A DNA stretch of 54,947 nt from Clostridia bacterium (lineage in GTDB: Bacteria; Bacillota; Clostridia; Christensenellales; Borkfalkiaceae), in the NCBI GenBank assembly GCA_900767815.1, contig CAAGAM010000167.1, positions 1-54,947 of the forward strand, given 5' to 3'. The notes beneath the pieces were generated by a model. The model did not search any database. It had not been told where the DNA came from and saw only the letters and a program-made list of their open reading frames with translations. Every line of letters starts with the position of its first letter. Position 1 is the stretch's first letter. This document shows, in pieces, positions 24,559 through 32,873 of this stretch. The position numbers and the translations under genes were made by a program.

Positions 24559-25374
24559 ATGGTAAACGAATTTGAAATCAAGAAACAAATTTGCGACATC
24601 GGCAAGAGAATCTACAATCAAGGGATGGTTGCCGCAAACGACGGAAACATTTCCGTCAAGCTCAACGATCATGAGTTCCTTTGCACCCCCACGGGCGTTT
24701 CGAAGGGCTTCATGACTCCCGAGTTCATCTGCAAAGTGGACGAAAACGGAAAGGTTATCCAGGCAAACGAAGGATTCAAACCCTCGTCCGAAATCAAGAT
24801 GCACATGAGAGTATATAAGGAAAGACCGGACGTTAAATCGGTTGTTCACGCTCACCCGATTTACGCAACGTCGTTCGCTATCGCGGGTATTCCTTTAACT
24901 CAGCCGATCATGCCCGAAGCGGTTATCGCTTTAGGATGCGTTCCCATCGCGGAATACGGCACTCCTTCCACCGAAGAAATTCCCGATGCAGTTTCCAAAT
25001 ACCTTCAGTATTTCGACGCGGTTCTTCTCGCAAATCACGGCGCGCTCACTTATTCCGACAGCCTTTTGAACGCTTATCACAAGATGGAATCGGTTGAGTT
25101 CTACGCAAAACTTCTCTTCAATTCGAGACTTTTGGGCGGACCTAAGGAACTTTCCAAAGAGCAGGTTGCTCGTCTTTACGAGATTCGTCGTCAGTTCGGT
25201 CTTAAGGGTAAACACCCCGCCAACATCTGCCTCAACAACAAAAAGGGCGAGTTCAGCTGCCACAACTGCGAATCGTGTGGCGTAGACGGCGGATGCCAGA
25301 GCGGATCGGCAGACGAAGCGACTATCGCGGAAATCACCAAGAAAGTTATCGAACAGCTCGGCCTCAATAAATAA
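24559..25374 (+). CDS. fucA: Class II aldolase, fuculose/rhamnulose-phosphate type, with encapsulation peptide
   Basis: This 271-residue zinc aldolase should split a 6-deoxyketose-1-phosphate into DHAP and L-lactaldehyde. The catalytic set lines up with E. coli FucA: E78 (SSEIKMH), H97 and H99 (VVHAHP) and H160 (ANHGAL). The start at 24559 has AAGGAG upstream. After about residue 215 the protein is longer than ordinary FucA: a Cys-rich insert (FSCHNCESCGVDGGCQSG) and a terminal amphipathic helix DEATIAEITKKVIEQLGLNK that matches encapsulation peptides. Fuculose and rhamnulose phosphates cannot be told apart from the sequence. Confidence 0.88.
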   Translation: MVNEFEIKKQICDIGKRIYNQGMVAANDGNISVKLNDHEFLCTPTGVSKGFMTPEFICKVDENGKVIQANEGFKPSSEIKMHMRVYKERPDVKSVVHAHPIYATSFAIAGIPLTQPIMPEAVIALGCVPIAEYGTPSTEEIPDAVSKYLQYFDAVLLANHGALTYSDSLLNAYHKMESVEFYAKLLFNSRLLGGPKELSKEQVARLYEIRRQFGLKGKHPANICLNNKKGEFSCHNCESCGVDGGCQSGSADEATIAEITKKVIEQLGLNK

Positions 25375-25493
25375 AATAAACCACTGCTTTCGCGGCGCGC
25401 GTCGTTTATAAACGATTATACGCAATATTTATATATGCGATATTGCGATATTTATAAACGAAAATACGCCCGCGGAAGAAAGGACGATAAACA

Positions 25494-26879
25494 ATGAATA
25501 TAACCGATAACGAAGTTTCGGCAATCGTAAAAGAAGTAATCGCAAAACTTCAGCTTGCCGAACCCGAAGCGTCGCTCGGTATTTTTGACGATATGAACGA
25601 GGCTATAGCCGCGGCTAAGGAAGCTCAGAAAATCGTAAGAGCAATGCCCCTCGACGCGAGAGAAAAAGTCATCGCGAACATCAGAAAAAAGACGATTGAA
25701 AATGCCGAAATTCTCGCTCGCATGGGCGTTGAAGAAACGGGCATGGGCAACGTCGGACATAAAATTTTAAAACACAAACTCACCGCGGAAATGACCCCCG
25801 GGACGGAAGACATCAAAACCACGGCATGGTCGGGAGACAAAGGGCTTACCCTTATCGAAATGGGTCCGTTCGGCGTAATCGGCGCGATAACGCCCTGCAC
25901 CAACCCCAGCGAAACGATCATCTGCAACACGATCGGAATGTTCGCGGCGGGCAACACCGTCGTGTTCAACCCCCATCCCGCGGCAATCAAAACCTCCAAC
26001 TACGCGGTCAACATGATCAACAAGGCGAGTGTAGAGGCGGGCGGACCCGCGAACATCTGTTGTTCGCTTCACCACCCCACGCTCGAATCGAGCAATATCA
26101 TGATGCACCACAAGGACATTCAGCTCCTTGTAGCAACGGGCGGCCCGGGCGTGGTTACGGCTGTTCTTTCCTCGGGTAAGAGAGGTATAGGCGCAGGCGC
26201 GGGCAATCCCCCCGCACTTGTAGACGAAACCGCGGATATAAGAAAAGCGGCGGAAGATATAGTCAACGGCTGTACGTTCGACAACAACCTTCCCTGCATC
26301 GCGGAAAAAGAAATCGTTGCCGTTGACAGCATTTGCGACGAACTTATGCGTTATATGGTTGAAGAACAAGGGTGCTATCTCGCTTCCAAAGAAGTTCAGG
26401 ATAAACTCATCGCAACCGTTTTAACGCCTAAGGGTCTTAACAGAAAATGCGTGGGAAGAAGCGCGAAAGCCCTTCTCAAAATGGTCGGCGTAGAAGTTCC
26501 CGATAACATCCGCTGCATCACCTTCGAGGGCGAAAAAGAGCATCCGCTCATCGCAACCGAACTCATGATGCCCATTCTCGGAGTGGTAAGAGCCAAGGAT
26601 TTCGACGACGCCGTCGAAAAAGCGGTATGGCTCGAACACGGAAACAGACATTCCGCGCATATACATTCCAAAAACGTCGATCGAATCACGAAATACGCGA
26701 AAGAAATCGATACGGCGATTCTCGTTAAAAACGGTCCGTCTTACGCGGCGCTCGGCTTCGGAGGCGAAGGATATTGTACCTTCACTATCGCGAGCCGCAC
26801 GGGCGAAGGTTTGACCGCGGCACATACTTTCACCAAATCGAGAAGATGCGTTATGGTTGAAAGTCTTTGCATAAGATAA
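25494..26879 (+). CDS. pduP: CoA-acylating aldehyde dehydrogenase (PduP type)
   Basis: This 461-residue enzyme oxidises an aldehyde with NAD+ and CoA to the acyl-CoA. The catalytic Cys is C268 in NNLPCIAEKE; other motifs are GPFGVIGAITPCTNPSET, LLVATGGPGVVTAVLSSGK and GAGAGNPPALVD. The N-terminus, DNEVSAIVKEVIAKLQL, is an amphipathic encapsulation helix followed by a short linker. In this operon the substrate would be L-lactaldehyde or propionaldehyde. An AAAGGA ribosome site precedes the ATG. The 119-bp gap before it is AT-rich and unremarkable. Confidence 0.93.
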   Translation: MNITDNEVSAIVKEVIAKLQLAEPEASLGIFDDMNEAIAAAKEAQKIVRAMPLDAREKVIANIRKKTIENAEILARMGVEETGMGNVGHKILKHKLTAEMTPGTEDIKTTAWSGDKGLTLIEMGPFGVIGAITPCTNPSETIICNTIGMFAAGNTVVFNPHPAAIKTSNYAVNMINKASVEAGGPANICCSLHHPTLESSNIMMHHKDIQLLVATGGPGVVTAVLSSGKRGIGAGAGNPPALVDETADIRKAAEDIVNGCTFDNNLPCIAEKEIVAVDSICDELMRYMVEEQGCYLASKEVQDKLIATVLTPKGLNRKCVGRSAKALLKMVGVEVPDNIRCITFEGEKEHPLIATELMMPILGVVRAKDFDDAVEKAVWLEHGNRHSAHIHSKNVDRITKYAKEIDTAILVKNGPSYAALGFGGEGYCTFTIASRTGEGLTAAHTFTKSRRCVMVESLCIR

Positions 26880-26898
26880 GTTAAGGAGACTATATAAT

Positions 26899-28113
26899 AT
26901 GGATAACAGCAATATCGAAGCGATCGTAAGACAGGTCCTTGCGGGAATGAGTACGGCTAACAAAGCTTCTGCCGCTCCCGCCGCTCCCAAGGCGGCTGCG
27001 GGCGCAATTCCCGAAACGGCAAGAGTCGCGATGCTCGTCGAAAAAGAAAGATTCGAGCTTAAGGAATATAAAATTCCCGAAATCGGAGACGACGATATCC
27101 TCGTTAAAGTGGAAGGATGCGGCGTTTGCGGTACCGACGCTCACGAATTCAAGAACGATCCGTTCGGTCTTATCCCCGTCGTTTTAGGTCACGAGGGAAC
27201 GGGCGAAATCGTTAAAATGGGTAAAAACGTCGCAAAGGACAGCGCGGGTAAGCCCCTCGCTATCGGCGACAAAGTCGTAACCTGCATGATTTTCGCGGAC
27301 GACCCCGAAATCACCATGTACGACCTCAATAAGCAAAACGTAGGCAAAGCCGACGTTTACGGGCTTATCAAACCTATCGGAGACGATTATTTCACCGGTT
27401 GGTTCGCAGATTACATTGTTATAAAGAAAGGTTCTACGGTGTTCAACGTTTCCGATCTCGACCTCGATTCGAGAGTTCTGATCGAGCCTTGCGCCGTTCT
27501 CGTTCACGCGGTCGAAAGAGCCAAAACGACGGGTATTCTCCGTTTCAATTCGAGAGTGGTCGTTCAGGGCTGCGGACCTATCGGTCTTATCTGCATCGCG
27601 GTTTTAAGAACCATGGGTATCGAAAACATCGTTGCGGTTGACGGAAACGAACAGAGACTTGCTTTTGCTAAACGTATGGGTGCGGACAAGTCGGTTGATT
27701 TCAGAAACTACAAGGGTGCGGAAGCTCTCGGCAAAGCCGTTTACGACACGTTCGGCGGACATTATGCGGACTTCGCGTTCCAGTGTACCGGTAACCCCGT
27801 AGCTCACGCCAACATCTACAAGATGATAAGAAAAGGAGGCGGACTTTGCGAACTCGGCTTCTTCATCAACGGCGGCGACGCTACCATTAACCCCCACTTC
27901 GACCTCTGCGCAAAGGAAATTACGTTGGTCGGAAGCTGGGTATATACGCTCAGAGATTACGCGACGACGTTCGACTTTTTGAAGAGAGCGCAGGCGATAG
28001 GTCTTCCCATAAAGGAACTTATCACTCACCGCTTCCCGCTTGAAGAAATCAACGAAGCTCTTAAAACCAACCTTTCGATGAAAGGTCTTAAGATTGCCGT
28101 AATCAACAAGTAA
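26899..28113 (+). CDS. Zinc-dependent MDR alcohol dehydrogenase with N-terminal encapsulation peptide
   Basis: This 404-residue medium-chain dehydrogenase has the catalytic zinc motifs GCGVCGTDAHEFK and GHEGTGEIV, the Rossmann motif VVQGCGPIGLICIAV, and a sugar-alcohol-dehydrogenase-like C-terminus. The structural Cys4 zinc lobe is not evident. Residues 1-17 (MDNSNIEAIVRQVLAGM) form an encapsulation helix, joined by an Ala/Pro linker (ASAAPAAPKAAAG). It would reduce lactaldehyde to 1,2-propanediol and recycle NADH inside the shell. Iron-type PduQ does this in classical Pdu systems, so the zinc-type enzyme sets this locus apart from those. AAGGAGA precedes the ATG. Confidence 0.9.
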   Translation: MDNSNIEAIVRQVLAGMSTANKASAAPAAPKAAAGAIPETARVAMLVEKERFELKEYKIPEIGDDDILVKVEGCGVCGTDAHEFKNDPFGLIPVVLGHEGTGEIVKMGKNVAKDSAGKPLAIGDKVVTCMIFADDPEITMYDLNKQNVGKADVYGLIKPIGDDYFTGWFADYIVIKKGSTVFNVSDLDLDSRVLIEPCAVLVHAVERAKTTGILRFNSRVVVQGCGPIGLICIAVLRTMGIENIVAVDGNEQRLAFAKRMGADKSVDFRNYKGAEALGKAVYDTFGGHYADFAFQCTGNPVAHANIYKMIRKGGGLCELGFFINGGDATINPHFDLCAKEITLVGSWVYTLRDYATTFDFLKRAQAIGLPIKELITHRFPLEEINEALKTNLSMKGLKIAVINK

Positions 28114-28132
28114 GGTCAAAGAGGAAACATAA

Positions 28133-28447
28133 ATGTCAAAAGCAGTAGGTATTCTGGAAGTTTACGGGCTTACGACGGCGTTCGTTGCGGCGGACGCGGC
28201 GTGCAAAGCCGCAGACGTCACGCTGGAAAATTTCGATAAAAACAAGCCGGCGAACGCGGATAAACTTCCCGTACCGCTTCTCGTAACAATAAAAATAAGA
28301 GGCGACGTTGCGGCGGTCGAGGCAGGGCTTAAAGCCGCGCGGGCAACCGCGGAAGCCATGACGGGCGTCGTTGCCGAACATATTATCCCTAACCCCGCCG
28401 AGGATACGGAAAAAATGCTTAAACTCAGCGGAATGGATAAAAGATAA
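28133..28447 (+). CDS. BMC-H shell protein with a lengthened loop
   Basis: This 104-residue BMC-domain protein reads SKAVGILEVYGLTTAFVAAD, then LLVTIKIRGDVAAVEAGLKA and AEHIIPNPAEDTEKML. The loop between strands 2 and 3 carries an insertion (NFDKNKPANADKLPVP) compared with the canonical paralogues downstream, where GTEKIGSG stands. It should form hexameric facet tiles whose pore or edge differs from the major proteins. It has AGAGGA before the ATG and lies 19 bp after the dehydrogenase gene. Confidence 0.9.
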   Translation: MSKAVGILEVYGLTTAFVAADAACKAADVTLENFDKNKPANADKLPVPLLVTIKIRGDVAAVEAGLKAARATAEAMTGVVAEHIIPNPAEDTEKMLKLSGMDKR

Positions 28448-28465
28448 ACCGAATAAGGTTTAAAA

Positions 28466-28496
28466 TTAACCGCGCACGGTTAAAACGTGCGGTTAA
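28466..28496 (+). other. Intercistronic hairpin before the major shell gene
   Basis: TTAACCGCGCACG and CGTGCGGTTAA pair around GTTAAAA with a 2-nt bulge. No T-run follows on the plus strand, so it looks like an mRNA-stabilising or processing element rather than a terminator, placed just before the PduA-like gene. Confidence 0.5.
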
Positions 28497-28563
28497 AAAA
28501 TAAAAACGGGCTTGAAGCTCAAAAAAATAAAAAAATCTAAAATAATATCGGAGGATATATATT

Positions 28564-28842
28564 ATGTCTATGGAAGCATTAGGAATGGTTGAAACGAGAG
28601 GTCTTACCGCGGCAATCGAAGCGGCAGATTCTATGGTAAAAGCAGCTCAGGTTACCTTAATCGGAACCGAGAAAATCGGTAGCGGACTCGTAACCGTCAT
28701 GGTAAGAGGCGACGTCGGTGCGGTTAAGGCTGCGGTTGAAGCGGGAGCGGCAAACGCATCCAGACTCGGCGAACTCGTTGCAACTCACGTAATCCCGAGA
28801 CCTCATCAGGACGTTGAAAAGATTCTTCCCGTTTTAAAATAA
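28564..28842 (+). CDS. Major BMC-H shell protein, PduA/PduJ type (copy 1)
   Basis: This 92-residue protein is a canonical hexameric BMC-H: MEALGMVETRGLTAAIEAAD, GTEKIGSGLVTVMVRGDVGA and ELVATHVIPRPHQDVEKILP. The pore loop KIGSG is the PduA-type small polar pore. GGAGG precedes the ATG at good spacing, consistent with high expression. It differs from the copy at 29434 at 6 of 92 residues. Confidence 0.95.
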   Translation: MSMEALGMVETRGLTAAIEAADSMVKAAQVTLIGTEKIGSGLVTVMVRGDVGAVKAAVEAGAANASRLGELVATHVIPRPHQDVEKILPVLK

Positions 28843-28963
28843 TCGACGGAGAATCCGTAAACTCGAATAATCACGCCGCGGCGATAAGTTAAGAATAAAA
28901 CTTGCAAAAATCGTCTTAAAACGTAAAAAATCGCCGCAGGCAATGCTAAAAGGTAAATTTACT

Positions 28964-29302
28964 ATGGGAAAAGCTCTTGGTTTTTTTGAGATATCCGGCG
29001 TAGTCGCGGCGGTGAACGCTCTCGATATAATGTGTAAAACCTCGGACGTTGAATTTGTCACCTGGGAAAAAAAGCTCGGCGGCAGGCTCGTTACTATCAT
29101 AGTGCGCGGCAACGTTTCTGCGGTTAAAGAGGCGATCGACGCGGCGGCAGAGAACGGAATAAAAAAGCCCGTGGGCAAAGCCGTTATAGCAAATCCGCAC
29201 GAAGAGATCGAGAAAATGGTCAAAAAGAGCGCGGACAGGCTGGCGAAATCCAAAGGTTGGATGATAGAAGACGACGGCGAAAGCTTTATTAAAGAAGTTT
29301 AA
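28964..29302 (+). CDS. BMC-H shell protein with C-terminal extension
   Basis: This 112-residue protein reads GKALGFFEISGVVAAVNALD, WEKKLGGRLVTIIVRGNVSA and AVIANPHEEIEKMVKKSADR, followed by an extension KGWMIEDDGESFIKEV. The pore loop KKLGGR differs from the PduA-type KIGSG. The start at 28964 (ATGGGAAAAGC) is preferred to an upstream ATG at 28943 because AAAGG lies at proper distance and the BMC fold starts there. It sits between the two near-identical PduA-like genes. Confidence 0.88.
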   Translation: MGKALGFFEISGVVAAVNALDIMCKTSDVEFVTWEKKLGGRLVTIIVRGNVSAVKEAIDAAAENGIKKPVGKAVIANPHEEIEKMVKKSADRLAKSKGWMIEDDGESFIKEV

Positions 29303-29433
29303 GCGTAATACATACGGTTTAAACATACGGGCGGATTTAAGCCCGAAACAGAGGGAATCCTCAAAAATCTAAAAAAATTTAAGTGTATCGCCCTATATGA
29401 ATCGGCGAAAGTTACACCAAAGGAGAAAACATT

Positions 29434-29712
29434 ATGGCACTCGAAGCATTGGGAATGGTTGAAACCAGAGGTCTTACTGCGGCAATCGAAGCTGCGGATT
29501 CTATGGTTAAGGCTGCAAACGTAGTTTTGATCGGAACCGAGAAGATCGGTAGCGGACTCGTAACCGTTATGGTAAGAGGCGACGTAGGCGCGGTTAAATC
29601 CGCCGTTGAAGCGGGAGCTGCAAACGCGTCCAAACTCGGCGAACTCGTTGCGACTCACGTAATCCCGAGACCTCATCAGGACGTCGAGAAAATTCTTCCC
29701 GTTCTGAAGTAA
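29434..29712 (+). CDS. Major BMC-H shell protein, PduA/PduJ type (copy 2)
   Basis: This 92-residue hexameric shell protein is a close paralogue of the one at 28564: residues differ only at positions in MALEALG, AANVVL, VKSAVE and ASKLG. AAAGGAGA precedes the ATG. DNA identity is also high, mostly with third-position changes, so the pair looks like a duplication kept under selection, like pduA/pduJ. Confidence 0.95.
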   Translation: MALEALGMVETRGLTAAIEAADSMVKAANVVLIGTEKIGSGLVTVMVRGDVGAVKSAVEAGAANASKLGELVATHVIPRPHQDVEKILPVLK

Positions 29713-30015
29713 TTTTCAAACTTTTGTTCTTGCCGTATCGCGCGTTTTTAAGGTTTGCGTCCTGTTTTTCGGGAGCGGCTTTAAAAGCGCGGTGCGGCGG
29801 GCGAAAAGTTAAACGTAATCGCTTGTCGGCAGCCGCTTGCGGCTGAAAACGGCGGGTAAATTATCCGGGATGCGGGTGTTTTCCCCGAAATACGGGAACT
29901 TCCCTAAGCGGACGTTTTATCCGAAACGCGGGTATGCCGCAACCTCTTTCGGGCATGAATTACGGCTCGTATATTTTAAGCATACGCAAAAATAAATCGC
30001 AAAAAGGAAATACGT
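29713..30015. other. Non-coding gap inside the microcompartment operon
   Basis: About 300 bp without a supported gene. It contains a hairpin CAGCCG-CTTG-CGGCTG (29830-29845). The string CGCTTGCGGCT(G/C)AAAACGG recurs just before the DeoR gene (about 32956-32974). No U-tract terminator or promoter is evident. Confidence 0.5.
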
Positions 30016-30660
30016 ATGGAAAATTGCGATATCGAAAAAATCACGAGGCTTGTTCTTGAAAGCCTTAAAAAGGACGACGGCTCTACGGGCTTTATGGTTC
30101 CCGTCGGGGTTTCCGCAAGGCATATTCACTTAACGCAGGCAGACGTCGAAACTCTTTTCGGAAAGGGATATCAACTTACCAAAAAGAAAGATCTTATGGG
30201 CGGACAGTTCGCTTCCAACGAGCTTGTCACCATAGTCGGGCTTAAACTCCGCGCTATCGAAAACGTGAGAATTTTAGGACCGGTAAGAAAAGCGTCTCAG
30301 GTGGAAATTTCCGCAACGGACGCGGTTAAACTCGGAATCAAAGCTCCCGTGAGGGAGTCGGGAAATATTGCGGGGTCGGCGCCGATTGCGGTTGTAGGAC
30401 CTTGCGGAGTTCTTTATCTGAAAGAAGGGTGCATCGTCGCAAAACGCCACATACATATGTCCCCTGCGGACGCCGATGCTGCGGGCGTAAAAAACGGCGA
30501 TATCGTTTCGGTTAAAGTCGAAAACGAAAGAGCGACCACTTTCAATAACGTACTCATAAGGGTAGATCCCTCTTTCACGCTCGAAATGCACATCGATACG
30601 GACGAAGCGAACGCCGCGGAAATCCGCACGGGCATGAAGGCGGAAATCGTTAAAGGTTAA
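30016..30660 (+). CDS. pduL: Phosphate propanoyltransferase PduL
   Basis: This 214-residue enzyme converts acyl-CoA and phosphate to acyl-phosphate and recycles CoA inside the shell. The two zinc-binding His motifs are SARHIHLTQADVETLFG and VAKRHIHMSPADADAAGV. DLMGGQFASNELVTI and RILGPVRKASQVEIS are also conserved. Its N-terminus (CDIEKITRLVLESLKKDD) is an encapsulation helix. It is the third step after the aldehyde dehydrogenase and yields lactyl- or propionyl-phosphate for a kinase outside. AAAAAGGAA precedes the ATG. Confidence 0.95.
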   Translation: MENCDIEKITRLVLESLKKDDGSTGFMVPVGVSARHIHLTQADVETLFGKGYQLTKKKDLMGGQFASNELVTIVGLKLRAIENVRILGPVRKASQVEISATDAVKLGIKAPVRESGNIAGSAPIAVVGPCGVLYLKEGCIVAKRHIHMSPADADAAGVKNGDIVSVKVENERATTFNNVLIRVDPSFTLEMHIDTDEANAAEIRTGMKAEIVKG

Positions 30661-30672
30661 AAGGACAAACCG

Positions 30673-30936
30673 ATGATCATAGGAAAAGTCGTGGGTACGG
30701 TGGTATCCACCAGAAAATGCGATAATCTTATCGGCAGTAAATTTATGATAGTGGAACCTATTCCGAGCCTTAAAGTCGAAAACCGCATAGTCGCGGTAGA
30801 CAAAGTGGGCGCGGGTATCGGCGAGCTTGTTCTCGTTGCGCAAGGAAGCGCGGCAAGAATAGGTTGCGATATGGAGAAATCTCCCGTAGACGCCGCTATC
30901 GTTGGAATTATCGACGAAGGACAAAATTTAGAATAA
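30673..30936 (+). CDS. eutN: BMC-P vertex protein (EutN/CcmL type)
   Basis: This 87-residue protein reads MIIGKVVGTVVSTRKCDNLI, GSKFMIVEP, VAVDKVGAGIGELVLVAQGS and SPVDAAIVGIID, the pentameric fold that caps icosahedral shell vertices. A single copy is present, so it should serve every vertex. It lies 12 bp after pduL and 1 bp before pduS. Confidence 0.95.
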   Translation: MIIGKVVGTVVSTRKCDNLIGSKFMIVEPIPSLKVENRIVAVDKVGAGIGELVLVAQGSAARIGCDMEKSPVDAAIVGIIDEGQNLE

Positions 30937-30937
30937 T

Positions 30938-32269
30938 ATGGAATTAAGCGCTTTAAGCAAAATATATAAGGAAGCGGGAATAGTCGGCGCAGGCGGCGCG
31001 GGCTTCCCTACCTATGCAAAACTTAATAACAACGCTCGTACGGTGCTGCTTAACTGCGCGGAATGCGAGCCGCTTTTAAGATTGCACAGACAGCTCCTCA
31101 AATACCACGCTGCCGAAATAGTTTCGGCATTCGACGAAACGAGAAAATCCGTCGGAGCGGAAGAGGGCTACGTCTGCATTAAGGAACACTATAAAGATGC
31201 GATTGAGGCGGTTGCCGCGCTTCTCCCCCAATACCCTGCCATAAAGATCAAGGCTCTTGAAAAGGTATATCCCGCGGGAGACGAAGTAATGCTTATCTAC
31301 GACACGACGGGAAAGGTTGTCCGCCCCGGCGGGCTTCCCATCGAATGCGGTATCGCAGTATTCAACGTCGAGACGATGTATAACGCATATTACGCGATAA
31401 AAGGCGAACCGCTCACGTCCAAGCTCGTAACTATTGCGGGCGACGTTAAAGAGCCGAAAACTTTAAGGCTTCCGCTCGGCGCGAAGCTTTCGGAAGCGGT
31501 TAAGCTTTGCGGCGGCGAAACGATCGACGATTACGTCTACTGGGTGGGCGGACCGATGATGGGAAGAATAGCTTCTCCGTCCGATCCCGTAACCAAAACC
31601 ACCAACTCGGTGTTTATTTTCCCGCCCGACGCTTACGTTGTCGAAAAATTGAGATCGGAAGTAAAAATCGAAATGGCGAGAGCGGCGGCAAGCTGCTGTC
31701 AATGCAGAACGTGTACCGATTTGTGTCCGAGACATAATATCGGCCACCCCATCGAGCCGCATAAAATCATGCGCGCGGCGGCATGTAACGATTTCAGCGA
31801 CACTACCGCGTTTCTGAATACGTTTTATTGCTGCGCATGCGGTATTTGCGAAATGTACGCATGCCCGCAGGGTTTGTCGCCGAGAAAACTTATTCAGACG
31901 ATTAAAGGCGGACTCCGTGCAAACGGCATAAAGCCCCCGAAGGACGTTCAGGCAGGACCCGTCGATCCGATGAGAGAAGGCAGACGCGTTCCTCTCGACA
32001 GGCTTATTTTAAGGCTCGGCGTCAATAAGTATCAGGCGGCAGCTCCTTTGTGCAACGAGCTTGCGGAAGGATTTACCGAAGTTACCGAACTTTGCAGTCA
32101 GCACATCGGCGCACCCGCCGTACCCGTCGTCAAAGCAGGCGATAAGGTTACTAAAGGGCAGCTGATAGCTCAGGCAGCGGACGGGCTTTCCGTCAACATT
32201 CACGCTTCGATTTCGGGGCTTGTTACGGACGTAACGGGAAAGAGTATAACGATTAAAAGGACAGACTAA
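30938..32269 (+). CDS. pduS: PduS-like RnfC-family iron-sulfur flavoprotein
   Basis: This 443-residue protein has the RnfC/NuoF-like N-terminal nucleotide/flavin region (GIVGAGGAGFPTYAKL, LNCAECEPLL) and two 4Fe-4S motifs, CCQCRTCTDLCPRHNIGHP and CCACGICEMYACPQGLSP. The C-terminal SLBB/barrel-sandwich end has GDKVTKGQLIAQAADG. PduS family proteins move electrons, as cobalamin reductases in Pdu and possibly through the PduT pore elsewhere. With no B12-dependent dehydratase here, NADH/NAD+ or ferredoxin balancing is more likely. It overlaps pduT by 1 bp. Confidence 0.93.
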   Translation: MELSALSKIYKEAGIVGAGGAGFPTYAKLNNNARTVLLNCAECEPLLRLHRQLLKYHAAEIVSAFDETRKSVGAEEGYVCIKEHYKDAIEAVAALLPQYPAIKIKALEKVYPAGDEVMLIYDTTGKVVRPGGLPIECGIAVFNVETMYNAYYAIKGEPLTSKLVTIAGDVKEPKTLRLPLGAKLSEAVKLCGGETIDDYVYWVGGPMMGRIASPSDPVTKTTNSVFIFPPDAYVVEKLRSEVKIEMARAAASCCQCRTCTDLCPRHNIGHPIEPHKIMRAAACNDFSDTTAFLNTFYCCACGICEMYACPQGLSPRKLIQTIKGGLRANGIKPPKDVQAGPVDPMREGRRVPLDRLILRLGVNKYQAAAPLCNELAEGFTEVTELCSQHIGAPAVPVVKAGDKVTKGQLIAQAADGLSVNIHASISGLVTDVTGKSITIKRTD

Positions 32270-32823
32270 TGAGTAAAGCGATCGGAATGATAGAATATAA
32301 AACGGTGTGCGCAGGCATCACCGCTACGGACCTTATGGTCAAAACCTCGGACGTTGACATTATCGAGGCGCAGACCGTATGCCCCGGGAAATATATAGCG
32401 ATTATCGCGGGCGATCTTTCCGCGGTTAAAGCGGCGGTCGACGCGGCTAAGGATATGGACGGCGAAAAGAATATCGATTCGTTCGTCTTAGGTAATCCCG
32501 ACGAGTCGATATTCCCGGCGATAATCGGTACGACAAACGTCGATATCGGCATGGTTAACGCGCTCGGCGTAATCGAAACTTTCGACGCGGCTCAGATTAT
32601 AGTCGCCGCGGATAACGCAGTGAAAACCTCGGATGTAAAGCTTATAGAGATAAGGCTTGCGAAAGGCATGTGCGGAAAATCTTACGTTACGTTTACGGGT
32701 GACGTCGCGGCGGTTGCGGCGGCTGTCGACAGAGCGAAATCGATCGTCTCGGAAAGCGGAATGCTTCTCGACGCAACGGTTATCGCGCGCCCGGACAGAA
32801 AACTTGTCGAAAGAATTCTTTAA
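32269..32823 (+). CDS. pduT: PduT-like BMC-T shell protein with pore Cys38
   Basis: This 184-residue protein is a tandem BMC trimer: first repeat SKAIGMIEYKTVCAGITATD, second repeat VNALGVIETFDAAQIIVAAD, ending ATVIARPDRKLVERIL. Cys38 in QTVCPGKY matches the Cys that, in PduT, holds a 4Fe-4S cluster at the centre of the trimer. It is immediately downstream of pduS (ATG overlaps its stop), so the two likely form an electron conduit across the shell. It is the only BMC-T gene in the window. Confidence 0.93.
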   Translation: MSKAIGMIEYKTVCAGITATDLMVKTSDVDIIEAQTVCPGKYIAIIAGDLSAVKAAVDAAKDMDGEKNIDSFVLGNPDESIFPAIIGTTNVDIGMVNALGVIETFDAAQIIVAADNAVKTSDVKLIEIRLAKGMCGKSYVTFTGDVAAVAAAVDRAKSIVSESGMLLDATVIARPDRKLVERIL

Positions 32824-32873
32824 AGCGTATTTTAGTCGACATAAGCCGATTTTTGCGCTTGGAGGCACATTAT

